The translations under genes and the position numbers were made by a program. A stretch of 64,000 nt of DNA from Novosphingobium umbonatum (GTDB lineage: Bacteria; Pseudomonadota; Alphaproteobacteria; Sphingomonadales; Sphingomonadaceae). Positions 48,325 to 57,561 of the stretch are shown here, in pieces. The notes under the pieces are model-generated. The model was not told the DNA's origin and searched no databases. It saw nothing but the letters and a program-made list of their open reading frames with translations. The stretch covers positions 1-64,000 of the forward strand of contig NZ_SACO01000005.1 of assembly GCF_004005905.1 (NCBI RefSeq). The letters are read 5' to 3'. Position 1 is the stretch's first letter. Every line of letters starts with the position of its first letter.

Positions 48325-49800
48325 TCAGGCGGCAAAGCCCGCATATTTGCTGGCATCGCACCAATTGCCATGCAGCCCGCTTTTCAAGCGGAAGGGCAGC
48401 TTGGCGCGGCCCACGGGGCCATCCTCCAGACGTTGCGCGTCCAGCACCACCAGATCGGAATAATTGGTCACCAGATTGTCGACCACCGCGATGATCCAGC
48501 CATCGCCTTCGGGCGAATCCGGTGAACGCGGCACGAAGCAGGGTTCCTGAATCATGCAATGCGGGCCTGCCCACCAACTGTCCTGTGCGCCGGTCGCATG
48601 GTTGATATGGCCGATGCGGTTCATGCGGAAACCCGAAGCCCGCGCGCCGGGGAAGTCCACCGGCATTTCCGGATCCATCACCAGCATATAGCCATGGGCG
48701 TAGGGTTGCCCGACATAGCGTTCGTCGATGCGGGGGAATTCGTCGATCCAGTGGGATAGTTGTTCCACCTTGAGGAACTCGTCCGACGTCGAGGCCAGAT
48801 CGACCGTCCAGCGGGTGAGGAAAGGCCGTGCGGCTATGGGGTCAAATGGTGCGCCATGGATGTCGGGGAAGAAGGGGAAGCAATTGCCCACCGCCTCTGG
48901 CGTGTCGAAATGGATCTTCGTGCCGTCTTCGAACGCATTCATCACATGGCTGGCAAAGATCGTCTTGGGCGCCTTGAACCAGCGGATGTCTTTACCCGTG
49001 ACGCCTGGCCCACGCGGCAGCACTCCCAGATAAACCGGCAGTGTGGTGTCAAAGCCGAAATGGGGCAGGCCCGCCTTCAAGCGGTCCCAATTGCTGGTGG
49101 AGGGCACGATATGGAACACGGCATAATGCTCGGTGATCGCATAATCGTGCATCATGCAATAATAGGGCGCTTCGAAAAAGGTTTCGTAGAGGACATTACC
49201 CTGCGGGTCGATTTCAAAGAAGGAACAATCCCGCGTCAGCAGTCCGGTGGCGGCATAGCCGAAATTGCAGAAATTGCCGGTAACAGGGTCTACCTTGCCA
49301 TGGGCGGAGAAGGTCTGGTTTTTCAGCTTGCCGTCAAAAAAGGTGAAGCCCTCGGTCTCCAGCGTCATTGGGTCCATGATGAGGCAGGGGCCATCCTCCT
49401 TCATCGCAAACAGCTTGCCCGCGTGGACCATCACATTGGTGTTGGTGGTGGAGCGGATCTGCCCCTTCACCTCCTCGTCATCAGTCAGAGGGTTGCGATA
49501 GGCGCCGAACAGGGCGCGACCGGCCGCGCGTTCCAGCTTGAATTTGTCGGTGCGGGCATAGCGCTGCTTGAAATCCACCTTGCCGCCGCGAAAGTGGAAC
49601 AGGCTGACCATGCCATCGCCGTTGAAAAACTGGTCATCGGCAAATTTTGGAGGAAATTGCGAGTCGGGATGAACGCGGTGGAAGGTTCCGTTCATCGAGG
49701 CGGGGATTTCGCCTTCCACCTCCATGTCCAGAATGTCGCATTCCAGCCGGACAGGCCGCAAAACGCCAGTGAAACTGCGGGTATCGGGGAAATGGGCCAT
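48325..49800 (-). CDS. Carotenoid/stilbene cleavage oxygenase (lignostilbene dioxygenase-like)
   Basis: 491 residues. The seven-bladed-propeller family is recognised by its four iron-binding His: '[10 protein letters not shown]' near 167, '[14 protein letters not shown]' near 218, 'FPDIHGAPF' near 284 and 'GLHGNWCD' near 476. The overall sequence resembles the lignostilbene/resveratrol-cleaving NOV1-type enzymes of Novosphingobium from memory. These split the central double bond of stilbenes to two aldehydes, a step in lignin-derived aromatic breakdown. No vanillin/vanillate pathway genes are adjacent. Cytoplasmic; no signal peptide. Confidence 0.9.
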   Translation of the reverse strand: MAHFPDTRSFTGVLRPVRLECDILDMEVEGEIPASMNGTFHRVHPDSQFPPKFADDQFFNGDGMVSLFHFRGGKVDFKQRYARTDKFKLERAAGRALFGAYRNPLTDDEEVKGQIRSTTNTNVMVHAGKLFAMKEDGPCLIMDPMTLETEGFTFFDGKLKNQTFSAHGKVDPVTGNFCNFGYAATGLLTRDCSFFEIDPQGNVLYETFFEAPYYCMMHDYAITEHYAVFHIVPSTSNWDRLKAGLPHFGFDTTLPVYLGVLPRGPGVTGKDIRWFKAPKTIFASHVMNAFEDGTKIHFDTPEAVGNCFPFFPDIHGAPFDPIAARPFLTRWTVDLASTSDEFLKVEQLSHWIDEFPRIDERYVGQPYAHGYMLVMDPEMPVDFPGARASGFRMNRIGHINHATGAQDSWWAGPHCMIQEPCFVPRSPDSPEGDGWIIAVVDNLVTNYSDLVVLDAQRLEDGPVGRAKLPFRLKSGLHGNWCDASKYAGFAA

Positions 49801-50032
49801 GGGTCATCCTCTGTTTTCAGGTCGGGTGCTCTATTGGCACTTTGTATGCAATGCATACCTTCTTTCAGGTCTGCGTCAAATGCTCTTCTGCGGCAAAGGG
49901 AAGGGTTTAATTCTCCCCTACGGAGGCATACCTTGGGGTATGTGTTCAAGTTCGCAGGTTTTCTGGGGGTAACGCCCTTGAACATTGCAGCGTGAAGCGC
50001 GACATAGACAGCCTAGACCAAGAGGATTTTAC

Positions 50033-50698
50033 ATGATCGATCTGTTTGGACGCAGCGACGCTCAGGGCAAATTCACCACCGATCCCGTCACGGGCGCGCT
50101 GATCCCGGTGGTGGTGGAGCAATCCAGCCGCGGCGAGCGCAGCTTCGACATTTACTCGCGCCTGCTGCGCGAGCGTATCATTTTCGTGACCGGCCAGATC
50201 GAGGACCATATGGCCTCGGTTATCGTTGCCCAGTTGCTGTTCCTGGAATCGGAAAACCCGAGCAAGGATATCAGCATGTATATCAACTCGCCCGGTGGCG
50301 TGGTGACGGCGGGCCTGTCGATTTATGACACGATGCAATATATCAAGCCCAAGGTGTCGACCGTGTGCATCGGTCAGGCCTGCTCGATGGGCAGCTTCCT
50401 GCTGGCCGCCGGTGAGCCGGGGCAGCGAATCGCCCTGCCCAACGCGCGTATCATGATCCACCAGCCCAGCGGCGGTGCGCAGGGTATGGCGTCCGATATC
50501 GAGATTCAGGCCCGCGAAATCCTGCGCATCCGTTCGCGGATGAACAGCCTTTATTCCAAATTCACCGGTAAGCCGGTGGAGGAAATCGAGGCCGCGATGG
50601 ACCGCGACAATTTCCTTGAAGCCGATGAAGCCCTGAAGTTTGGCTTGATCGACAAGGTGTTCGAGCGCCGCCCCGATGTCGAAGGCGCTGGCAACTGA
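50033..50698 (+). CDS. clpP: ATP-dependent Clp protease proteolytic subunit
   Basis: 221 residues from ATG 50033, with AAGAGG upstream. Catalytic triad Ser118 ('[10 protein letters not shown]'), His143 ('MIHQPSGG') and Asp near 192 ('[12 protein letters not shown]'). The tetradecameric barrel degrades proteins delivered by ClpX or ClpA. Located 124 bases upstream of clpX in the usual order; tig, often just before clpP, is about 7 kb away. Confidence 0.98.
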   Translation: MIDLFGRSDAQGKFTTDPVTGALIPVVVEQSSRGERSFDIYSRLLRERIIFVTGQIEDHMASVIVAQLLFLESENPSKDISMYINSPGGVVTAGLSIYDTMQYIKPKVSTVCIGQACSMGSFLLAAGEPGQRIALPNARIMIHQPSGGAQGMASDIEIQAREILRIRSRMNSLYSKFTGKPVEEIEAAMDRDNFLEADEALKFGLIDKVFERRPDVEGAGN

Positions 50699-50705
50699 TC
50701 GGTAA

Positions 50706-50753
50706 CCCTGACGGTTCAGCCTGTCTCAAGCAGGGATGGGTTAACCGTCGGGG
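50706..50753 (+). promoter_or_regulatory. Long hairpin in the clpP-clpX gap
   Basis: CCCTGACGGTT (50706-50716) pairs with AACCGTCGGGG (50743-50753) with one G-U, and an inner CCTG/CAGG pair lies between. No T run follows, so it is more likely an RNA processing or partial-termination signal than a full terminator. Confidence 0.45.
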
Positions 50754-50822
50754 ATTGAATTTGGCGCCCGCGGGGCTAGGCTGCAAAGATAACAGCCCTG
50801 AACGGGCCATTTGGGAAATGGC

Positions 50823-52079
50823 ATGACGAAACTGAGCGGATCCGACGCAAAGAGCACCCTCTATTGCAGCTTCTGCGGGAAATCGCAGCACGAGGTGCGC
50901 AAGCTGATCGCGGGACCTACCGTGTTCATCTGCGATGAATGCGTCGAATTGTGCAACGACATCATCCGCGAGGAAACCAAGAGCGGCCTTGCCGGCAAGA
51001 AGGACGGCGGCGTCCCCACGCCCAAGGACATCTTCGAGACGCTGAACGATTATGTGATCGGTCAGGATCGTGCCAAGCGCGTGCTGGCGGTGGCGGTGCA
51101 CAATCACTACAAGCGCCTGAAGCACAGCGGCAAGGGCGGCGAAGTCGAACTGTCGAAGTCGAACATTCTGCTGGTCGGCCCCACCGGTTCGGGCAAGACC
51201 TTGCTGGCGCAGACTTTGGCCAAGACGTTTGACGTGCCCTTCACCATGGCGGACGCGACCACGCTGACCGAGGCTGGTTATGTGGGTGAGGATGTGGAGA
51301 ACATCATCCTCAAGCTGTTGCAGGCCAGCGATTATAACGTTGAAAAGGCCCAGCACGGCATCGTCTATATCGACGAAATCGACAAGATCAGCCGCAAGGC
51401 CGAAAACCCCTCCATCACCCGCGACGTGTCGGGCGAGGGCGTGCAGCAGGCGCTGCTCAAGCTGATGGAAGGCACCACGGCCTCGGTTCCGCCGCAGGGC
51501 GGCCGCAAGCATCCGCAGCAGGAATTCCTGCAGGTGGACACGACCAACATCCTGTTCATTTGTGGCGGCGCCTTTGCCGGTCTGGAAAAGATCATTGCCG
51601 ACCGCCTGCAAAAGCGTTCGATCGGTTTTGGCGCCCATGTCGCCGATCCGGACAAGCGCAAGGTGGGCGAATTGCTGCAAAAGGCTGAGCCGGAAGATTT
51701 GCAGAAGTTTGGCCTGATCCCCGAATTCATCGGCCGTCTGCCGGTGATCGCCACGCTGAACGATCTGGACATCCCCGCGCTGGTGCAGATCCTGCGCGAG
51801 CCCAAGAACGCTTTGGTCAAGCAATATGCCAAGCTGTTCGATCTGGAAGACGTAACGCTGACCTTCACCGATGATGCGCTGGAAGCGATTGCCAAGCGCG
51901 CCATCGAGCGCAAGACCGGCGCGCGCGGCCTGCGTTCGATCGTGGAAGGCCTGCTGCTGGATACGATGTTCGACCTGCCCACCGAATCCGACATTGCCGA
52001 AGTGGTGGTGGACAAGGATGTCGTCGAAGGCCGCAAGGAACCAGTCCGCGTGCTGAAGGGCAAGGAAGCGGCGGCTTAA
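50823..52079 (+). CDS. clpX: ATP-dependent Clp protease ATP-binding subunit
   Basis: 418 residues from ATG 50823. Zinc domain with Cys15, Cys18, Cys37 and Cys40, Walker A GPTGSGKT at 119-126, Walker B 'IVYIDEIDK', sensor region and '[15 protein letters not shown]'. The IGF-type loop used to dock on ClpP is present ('[10 protein letters not shown]'). It unfolds tagged substrates for ClpP. Followed by a terminator. Confidence 0.98.
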   Translation: MTKLSGSDAKSTLYCSFCGKSQHEVRKLIAGPTVFICDECVELCNDIIREETKSGLAGKKDGGVPTPKDIFETLNDYVIGQDRAKRVLAVAVHNHYKRLKHSGKGGEVELSKSNILLVGPTGSGKTLLAQTLAKTFDVPFTMADATTLTEAGYVGEDVENIILKLLQASDYNVEKAQHGIVYIDEIDKISRKAENPSITRDVSGEGVQQALLKLMEGTTASVPPQGGRKHPQQEFLQVDTTNILFICGGAFAGLEKIIADRLQKRSIGFGAHVADPDKRKVGELLQKAEPEDLQKFGLIPEFIGRLPVIATLNDLDIPALVQILREPKNALVKQYAKLFDLEDVTLTFTDDALEAIAKRAIERKTGARGLRSIVEGLLLDTMFDLPTESDIAEVVVDKDVVEGRKEPVRVLKGKEAAA

Positions 52080-52107
52080 GCTGGTCGATCCTGATTAAAA
52101 AGGAACA

Positions 52108-52134
52108 GGGCGGGGCTGCAAACCCCGCCCTTTC
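52108..52134 (+). terminator. Terminator of clpX
   Basis: GGGCGGGG (52108-52115) pairs with CCCCGCCC (52123-52130), followed by TTTCTTT. The convergent rarD gene ends right after it. Confidence 0.85.
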
Positions 52135-52135
52135 T

Positions 52136-53023
52136 TTATGCCAATTTGCGTTTCTGCCACAGATCCCAGCAGAACACCGCCAACGCCAGCCAGATCAGCA
52201 CGAAACAGCCCAATTGCACGGGGCGTAATGCTTCGTGGAACAGGAAAAGGCCAAGGAAGAACACGATGGTTGGCGCGATGAATTGTACAAAGCCCAGCAG
52301 CGAATAATCCATCCTCTGCGCCGCATAGGCAAACAGCACCAGCGGTACGGCGGTCACAATGCCTGAGCAGGCGACCAGCGTGCTATGCATGTTCCATGCG
52401 TTGAGCGTCACGCCCTCTGGCCCGTGGCCAAACCACACCAGCGCGACGGCCGGCAGGGTCAGGATCGCGGTCTCGATCGCCAGCCCGGGCAAGGGGGCGA
52501 CCGCCACCTGTTTACGCACCAGACCATAGAGCGAGAAAGTGATGGCCAGCGCCATGCTAATCCCCAAGGTTGCCCCCGCGCCTGAAGCCAGAATGGCTAC
52601 GCCCAGCGCGGCCAGCCCGACGGCCACCCATTGCGCCCGCCCCAGCTTCTCGCCCAGAAACATCGTGCCCAACAACACGTTGATTAGCGGGTTGATGTAA
52701 TAGCCAAGGCTGGAGGCAAACACATGGCCTTGTTGAATGGCGATGACATAGGTCAGCCAATTGCCGAAAATCAGCGTGGCTGAAGCCGCCAGCCACAGCA
52801 AGGTCTTGGGCTGGCGCAAGGTGGCGCGCAGGGCATGGGCCTGACGTAGGGCGACAATCAGCACCAGACAGACCGGCAGGGTGAACAAGGTGCGCCAGCC
52901 CACAAATTCCAGCGCGGGCACATCATGGACCTGTCGCAGATAGAGCGGCAACAGGCCCCAGATGATATAGCAAACCACCGCAAAGGGCAGGCCGTTCTGG
53001 GATGAGGCGGAGCGGGCAGGCAT
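52136..53023 (-). CDS. rarD: EamA family transporter RarD
   Basis: 295 residues from ATG 53023. Ten hydrophobic segments in two EamA halves, with the RarD signature near the start ('GLPFAVVCYIIWGLLPLYLRQVHDVPALEFVGWRTLFTLP') and 'VFASSLGYYINPLINVLLGTMFLGEKL'. RarD proteins are predicted inner-membrane exporters in the drug/metabolite transporter superfamily; the substrate is unknown. Single gene. Confidence 0.9.
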   Translation of the reverse strand: MPARSASSQNGLPFAVVCYIIWGLLPLYLRQVHDVPALEFVGWRTLFTLPVCLVLIVALRQAHALRATLRQPKTLLWLAASATLIFGNWLTYVIAIQQGHVFASSLGYYINPLINVLLGTMFLGEKLGRAQWVAVGLAALGVAILASGAGATLGISMALAITFSLYGLVRKQVAVAPLPGLAIETAILTLPAVALVWFGHGPEGVTLNAWNMHSTLVACSGIVTAVPLVLFAYAAQRMDYSLLGFVQFIAPTIVFFLGLFLFHEALRPVQLGCFVLIWLALAVFCWDLWQKRKLA

Positions 53024-53095
53024 GGTGTGTAATCCTTTCACCCCATCCCTTGGCCCATGCGCCCGCCAAAAGCATCCGAAAACTTGGGCGCAAAC

Positions 53096-54481
53096 TCAGA
53101 CTTTAGGCGGTGGTCCGCCCAACGCCAAGGCCTCGCCCAGATGGCGGATGGCGGCAACATGGGCCTCCATCGGCCCCCAGTCATCCCCCTCGGTGATCGC
53201 GGCCCAGATGCGCTCCACCTCGTCAATATGGTTGCTGGGCACGGGGGCATGCCATGCGGGATGGTCCAAAGCATGGGGCACAGGCTCATAGCCCGCCGCT
53301 TCGGGCAAAGCCAAATCGCGCAAGGCCCGATGGGCGTGGAAGAAATTATCCGGCGCCATGCCGCTTTCCTGCATAAACCGCCCGCAAGCGGCGAGCAGGG
53401 CGCCATCGTCCCCCTTGGGCTTCACGCCCAGCCTCCACAGCACATGTTTGGCCAAAGCCGTCTGATACAGCCCATCAAACCGGTCCAGCGCGAAAATCAG
53501 CGGCGCGCTATCCTCGGACAATAGGCGAAGGGCCACGGCCAGTTGTCCGCAATTCCAGCGCATCGCCTCGGCCTGTCGCCCAAAGCTATAGAGGCCCTGA
53601 TGGTCGAAATAGGCGGCGGTAAAGCCCGCATCCCAGCGGGGCAGCCAGCGCCACGGGCCATAGTCAAAGCTCTCGCCCGAGATGTTCATATTGTCGGTGT
53701 TGAGCACGCCATGCACGAAACCGGCCGCCACATAGCCCGCCGCCATCGCCGCCATCCGCTCCACCACCTGATGCAGCAGGATGATTGCGGGTTCCTCGCG
53801 TGCGGGGGCGTCTTCGGGCGGCAGCGCGCCGGGGAATTGGCGCAGGCAATAATCGACCAGTTGCGCCATATTCTCTGCCTCTTCCAGCATCAGCAGGCGC
53901 TGGAAAGTGCCGATGCGGATATGGCCATGGCTCAGCCGCACTAGCACCGCTGATCGGGTCGGCGAGGGTTCATCGCCGCGCCACAGATTCTCGCCGGTTT
54001 CCACCACGGAGAAAGTCTTGGACGTATTCACCCCCAAGGCTTCGAGCATTTCGGTGGCCAATATCTCGCGCATCGCACCTTTCAGCGTCAGGCGCCCGTC
54101 GCCCTGCCTGCTCCATGGCGTCTGCCCGCTGCCCTTGGTGCCAAGGTCCAGCAAGCGGCCTTGCGCATCGCGCATCTGGGCAAACAGAAAGCCGCGCCCA
54201 TCGCCCAGATCGGGATTATAATGCCGGAATTGATGCCCGTGATAGCGCAAAGCTAGAGGCTGGGGTAGGTTCCTCTCCAGCGGGGCAAAGCGGCCAAAAT
54301 GGCGGAGCCATGCCGCATCATCCAGCCCGCCCAGCCCGACAGCCTCCGCCCAACGCTGGTTGCGCCAGCGTAAGGTCGTTTGCGGAAAGTCCGCCGCTGC
54401 CACGCAATCGCCCAGCCACGGGGCCAGCGCCATAATTTGCGGATCGGGCGTGTAGTCTATCGCTTGCGGTTCTGCGCTCAT
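53096..54481 (-). CDS. selO: Protein adenylyltransferase SelO (YdiU family)
   Basis: 461 residues from ATG 54481. Pseudokinase features: 'RYHGHQFRHYNPDLGDGRGFLFAQ', 'LDLGTKGSGQTPWSRQGDGRLTLKGAMREIL' and 'FVHGVLNTDNMNISGESFDYGPW' with the metal-binding DN pair. SelO transfers AMP to Ser/Thr/Tyr of target proteins and is linked to redox stress. The protein is a little shorter than typical (~480) and the C-terminal redox Cys/Sec motif is not seen. Divergent from the next gene with 82 bases between. Confidence 0.93.
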   Translation of the reverse strand: MSAEPQAIDYTPDPQIMALAPWLGDCVAAADFPQTTLRWRNQRWAEAVGLGGLDDAAWLRHFGRFAPLERNLPQPLALRYHGHQFRHYNPDLGDGRGFLFAQMRDAQGRLLDLGTKGSGQTPWSRQGDGRLTLKGAMREILATEMLEALGVNTSKTFSVVETGENLWRGDEPSPTRSAVLVRLSHGHIRIGTFQRLLMLEEAENMAQLVDYCLRQFPGALPPEDAPAREEPAIILLHQVVERMAAMAAGYVAAGFVHGVLNTDNMNISGESFDYGPWRWLPRWDAGFTAAYFDHQGLYSFGRQAEAMRWNCGQLAVALRLLSEDSAPLIFALDRFDGLYQTALAKHVLWRLGVKPKGDDGALLAACGRFMQESGMAPDNFFHAHRALRDLALPEAAGYEPVPHALDHPAWHAPVPSNHIDEVERIWAAITEGDDWGPMEAHVAAIRHLGEALALGGPPPKV

Positions 54482-54563
54482 GGGGCAATAAGTGGGCGGC
54501 CCAAAGGCGATGCGCAAGTGCATAAGTCCCAAGGTGCCACAAGAGAGGGATTCCCCAGCGGCC

Positions 54564-55433
54564 ATGAGCGCCTATTCTGACCAGTTCTGGCAAAGCCCCG
54601 ATGGCCTGCGCCTGCATTATCGCGACTATGCCGGCCCGCAGGATCAGCCCAAGGATCGCCCTGTTATCCTCTGCCTGCCCGGCCTGACGCGTAACGCGCG
54701 TGATTTTGCAGGGCTGGCCGAAAGGCTCTCGCCGCAATGGCGCGTCCTCTGCCCCGAGATGCGCGGGCGGGGCGACAGCGATTATGCCAAGAATTCCCAG
54801 ACCTATAATCCCATGCAATATGTGGCCGATGTCAACGCATTGCTGGAACAGGCGGGCGTGGACCGCTTTGTGGCCATCGGCACCTCGCTGGGCGGGTTGA
54901 TGACGATGGTTCTGGCCATGATCGATGCCAAGCGTATTGCGGGGGCGGTGCTCAATGACATCGGGCCGGTGATCGAGGCTTCGGGCCTTGCGCGGATTCG
55001 CGATTATGTCGGGCAGGCGCGGTCCTATCCCACATGGATGCATGCCGCGCGCGATCTGGAGGAAGAGCATGGCGCGGCCTTCCCCGATTATGACGCGCAT
55101 CAATGGCTGGCCATGGCCAAAAGGGTGATGACGCTGGGGCAGAATGGCCGCATCGTTTATGATTATGACATGAAACTGGCCGAGCCTTTTGAAAAGCCCG
55201 GTGCCGAGGCAGGGGTTGACCTGTGGCCGGGCTATCTGGCGCTGACGGGGCGGCCCTTGCTGCTGCTGCGCGGGGAATTGTCGGATATCCTCTCCACCGC
55301 CACGTTGGAGGAGATGGCGCGCCGCATTCCCGATGCCGTGGCGGTTAACGTCTCGCGCGTGGGCCATGCGCCCACGCTGGATGAACCCGAGGCGGTGGCG
55401 GCGATCGAGCGCTTGCTGGAGCGGGTGGTCTGA
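54564..55433 (+). CDS. Alpha/beta hydrolase
   Basis: 289 residues from ATG 54564. Alpha/beta hydrolase fold with oxyanion-type 'LCLPGLTRNARDF', nucleophile Ser in 'GTSLGGLM' near 110, acid in 'LLLRGELSDILS' and His in 'VGHAPTL' near 272. The substrate cannot be told from the sequence. Followed after 8 bases by a glycosyltransferase gene, so co-transcription is likely. Confidence 0.9.
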   Translation: MSAYSDQFWQSPDGLRLHYRDYAGPQDQPKDRPVILCLPGLTRNARDFAGLAERLSPQWRVLCPEMRGRGDSDYAKNSQTYNPMQYVADVNALLEQAGVDRFVAIGTSLGGLMTMVLAMIDAKRIAGAVLNDIGPVIEASGLARIRDYVGQARSYPTWMHAARDLEEEHGAAFPDYDAHQWLAMAKRVMTLGQNGRIVYDYDMKLAEPFEKPGAEAGVDLWPGYLALTGRPLLLLRGELSDILSTATLEEMARRIPDAVAVNVSRVGHAPTLDEPEAVAAIERLLERVV

Positions 55434-55441
55434 ACATTCCC

Positions 55442-56575
55442 ATGAGCAAGACACGTCTGCTGCATCTGCATTCCAGCTTTAACCCCGGCGGCAAGGAATT
55501 GCGCTGCGCCCAGTTGATTAATGCTTTTGGCGATGCCTGTTCGCATACGATCATCAGCGGTGTGGCGGGCGCGATGGAGGCCACCGCGCGCATTGCCAAG
55601 GGCATCGAATGGCGCGGGGATGAGGCTTTCCCGTCCTTGCAGGGTAAGCCCACGCCTGCCCGTCTGCTCTCGCTGGCCAGGGCGATGGTCGGGCATGATC
55701 TGGTGCTGACCTATAATTTCGGGGCGATGGATGCGGTGATGGCCCATACGCTTTATTCCAGCGCGCTGCCTTTGCCGCCTCTGATCCATCATGAGGATGG
55801 TTTTAATCAGGACGAGGCGGAAAAGCTCAAGCCCCTGCGCAACTGGTATCGCCGGATCGCCTTGGGGCGGGCCAGCGCTTTGGTTGTGCCTTCGCAAAGG
55901 CTGGAACAGATCGCGCTGAAGGCTTGGCAACAGCCTGTCGCGCGGGTGCATCGCATTGCCAATGGGGTGAACACGGCCAGCTTTACGCAAAAGGTCCGCC
56001 CCAACGCCCTGCCGCGCATTGTGAAACGCGAGGGGGAATTGTGGCTGGGCACTTTGGCCGGTCTGCGCGCGGTGAAGAACTTGCCGCGTCTGGTGCGCGC
56101 CTTTGCGGGCCTGCCCGATCCATGGCAATTGGTGATCATGGGCGAGGGGCCCGAACGCGAGGCGATCCGCGCCGAGGCCGAAAGGCTCGGGCTGGCCCAT
56201 CGCGTCCATTTGCCCGGCCATGCGCCTGATCCGGCCAAGGCGATTGGCCTGTTCGATCTTTTCGCGCTCTCGTCTGATAGCGAGCAATTCCCGATCAGCG
56301 TGGTGGAAGCCATGGCGGGCGGGCTTGCGGTATGCAGTCCGGCGGTGGGCGATGTGGCGGGCATGGTGGCGCCGGAAAACCGGTTGTTCATCACGCCCGC
56401 GGGCGATGACGCCGCCTATGCCGCTGCTTTGCTGGCCTTGGCGCAGGATGCATCCCTGCGCGGCGATATTGGCGCGGCCAACCGCCGCATTGCGCAGGCC
56501 GATTATGACGAGCAGGGCATGATCGCCCGTTATCGCCGCCTTTACGCCGGTGCCATGGGGCGGGCCGATCTGTGA
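55442..56575 (+). CDS. Glycosyltransferase family 4
   Basis: 377 residues. GT-B fold with 'SFNPGGKELRCAQLINAFG' near the start, acceptor half up to about 190 and donor half with 'LGTLAGLRAVKNLPRLVRAFAGLP', 'MGEGPEREAIRAEAERLG', 'VHLPGHAPDPAKAIGLFDLFALSSDSEQFPISVVEAMAGGLAV' (E-x7-E motif). It probably transfers a sugar onto a lipid or glycan in envelope synthesis. Acceptor unknown. Directly follows the hydrolase gene. Confidence 0.9.
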   Translation: MSKTRLLHLHSSFNPGGKELRCAQLINAFGDACSHTIISGVAGAMEATARIAKGIEWRGDEAFPSLQGKPTPARLLSLARAMVGHDLVLTYNFGAMDAVMAHTLYSSALPLPPLIHHEDGFNQDEAEKLKPLRNWYRRIALGRASALVVPSQRLEQIALKAWQQPVARVHRIANGVNTASFTQKVRPNALPRIVKREGELWLGTLAGLRAVKNLPRLVRAFAGLPDPWQLVIMGEGPEREAIRAEAERLGLAHRVHLPGHAPDPAKAIGLFDLFALSSDSEQFPISVVEAMAGGLAVCSPAVGDVAGMVAPENRLFITPAGDDAAYAAALLALAQDASLRGDIGAANRRIAQADYDEQGMIARYRRLYAGAMGRADL

Positions 56576-56698
56576 AGCGTGACCCAAAACCCACAATGAT
56601 TCATAAAAGTTGAATTACGCCGCCCATCCGCTAAACGACAGGTTCATTTTACGGCGGCCATAGCGGCCTGTATTTTCGGCCGTGCAGAATCGGGAAAC

Positions 56699-57514
56699 TT
56701 GAAATTGGCTTTGCGTCCCACTCCACCCCAGACCCGCGAACAACAGCTGGCCGCCCGTCAGGCAGAGCAGGGCGAGGCTTTCCTGCGCGAGGTGGATGAT
56801 GCCCTGCGCGAAGACCAGACGCTGCTGGCGCTCAAGCGCTATGCCAAGCCGGTGGGCGCTGGCCTTGTGTTGGGTCTGGCCGCGCTGGGTGGCTGGCTTT
56901 ATTGGGGCCATTATCAGGATCAGCAGGCCGCACAGCGCGCCGAGCAACTGACCATCGCCATGGACCAGATCGAGGCCTCGCAAAACGCCAATGCGACCAA
57001 GGTGCTGGACACTCTGGCCGCGGACAAGAGCGGGGCCAGCGCGGTGGTCGCCCAATTGCTGCAGGCGGGTCTGTTGGTCCAGTCGGGCAAGGCGGCGGAT
57101 GCAGCCAAGCGTTATGAGGCGATTGCCAAGCAGGCCGACGCGCCCCAGCCCTATCGCGATTTTGCCACTTTGCGTCAGGTGGCTTTGTCCTTTGATACGA
57201 TGAAGCCCGATGCGGTGGTTGCCGCCCTGAAGCCTTTGGCCGCGCCCGGTGGGGCATGGTTTGGTCAGGCGGGCGAATTGCTGGCCATCGCTTATTTGAA
57301 GCAGGGCAAGAATGATCTGGCTGGCCCGCTGTTCGGTGCCATTGCCAAGGATAAGGACCAGCCCGATTCGCTGCGCGCCCGTGCGCGGCAAATGGCGGGC
57401 GTTTTGGGCTTTGACGCGGTGGATGATATTGCGCCGCCCGCCGAAATGGCCCCGCAGGCGCCTGCTGCGGCTCAGCCTGCCGCCGCTCCGGCCCAGCCAG
57501 CCAAGCCTGAATAA
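56699..57514 (+). CDS. YfgM-like tetratricopeptide membrane protein
   Basis: About 271 residues from a TTG; the exact start is uncertain because no ATG is available near the front. A charged N-terminus (about 10-50) is followed by one membrane segment (51-69), then periplasmic TPR-like repeats and an Ala/Pro tail. This is the layout of YfgM/DUF2133, which links the SecYEG translocon to periplasmic chaperones. It is directly followed by bamB, as in many proteobacteria. Confidence 0.85.
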   Translation: MKLALRPTPPQTREQQLAARQAEQGEAFLREVDDALREDQTLLALKRYAKPVGAGLVLGLAALGGWLYWGHYQDQQAAQRAEQLTIAMDQIEASQNANATKVLDTLAADKSGASAVVAQLLQAGLLVQSGKAADAAKRYEAIAKQADAPQPYRDFATLRQVALSFDTMKPDAVVAALKPLAAPGGAWFGQAGELLAIAYLKQGKNDLAGPLFGAIAKDKDQPDSLRARARQMAGVLGFDAVDDIAPPAEMAPQAPAAAQPAAAPAQPAKPE

Positions 57515-57561
57515 CAATTTTCGTCTCACGCCCGCGCTCTCGCTTTCAGGACGCCTATTCC

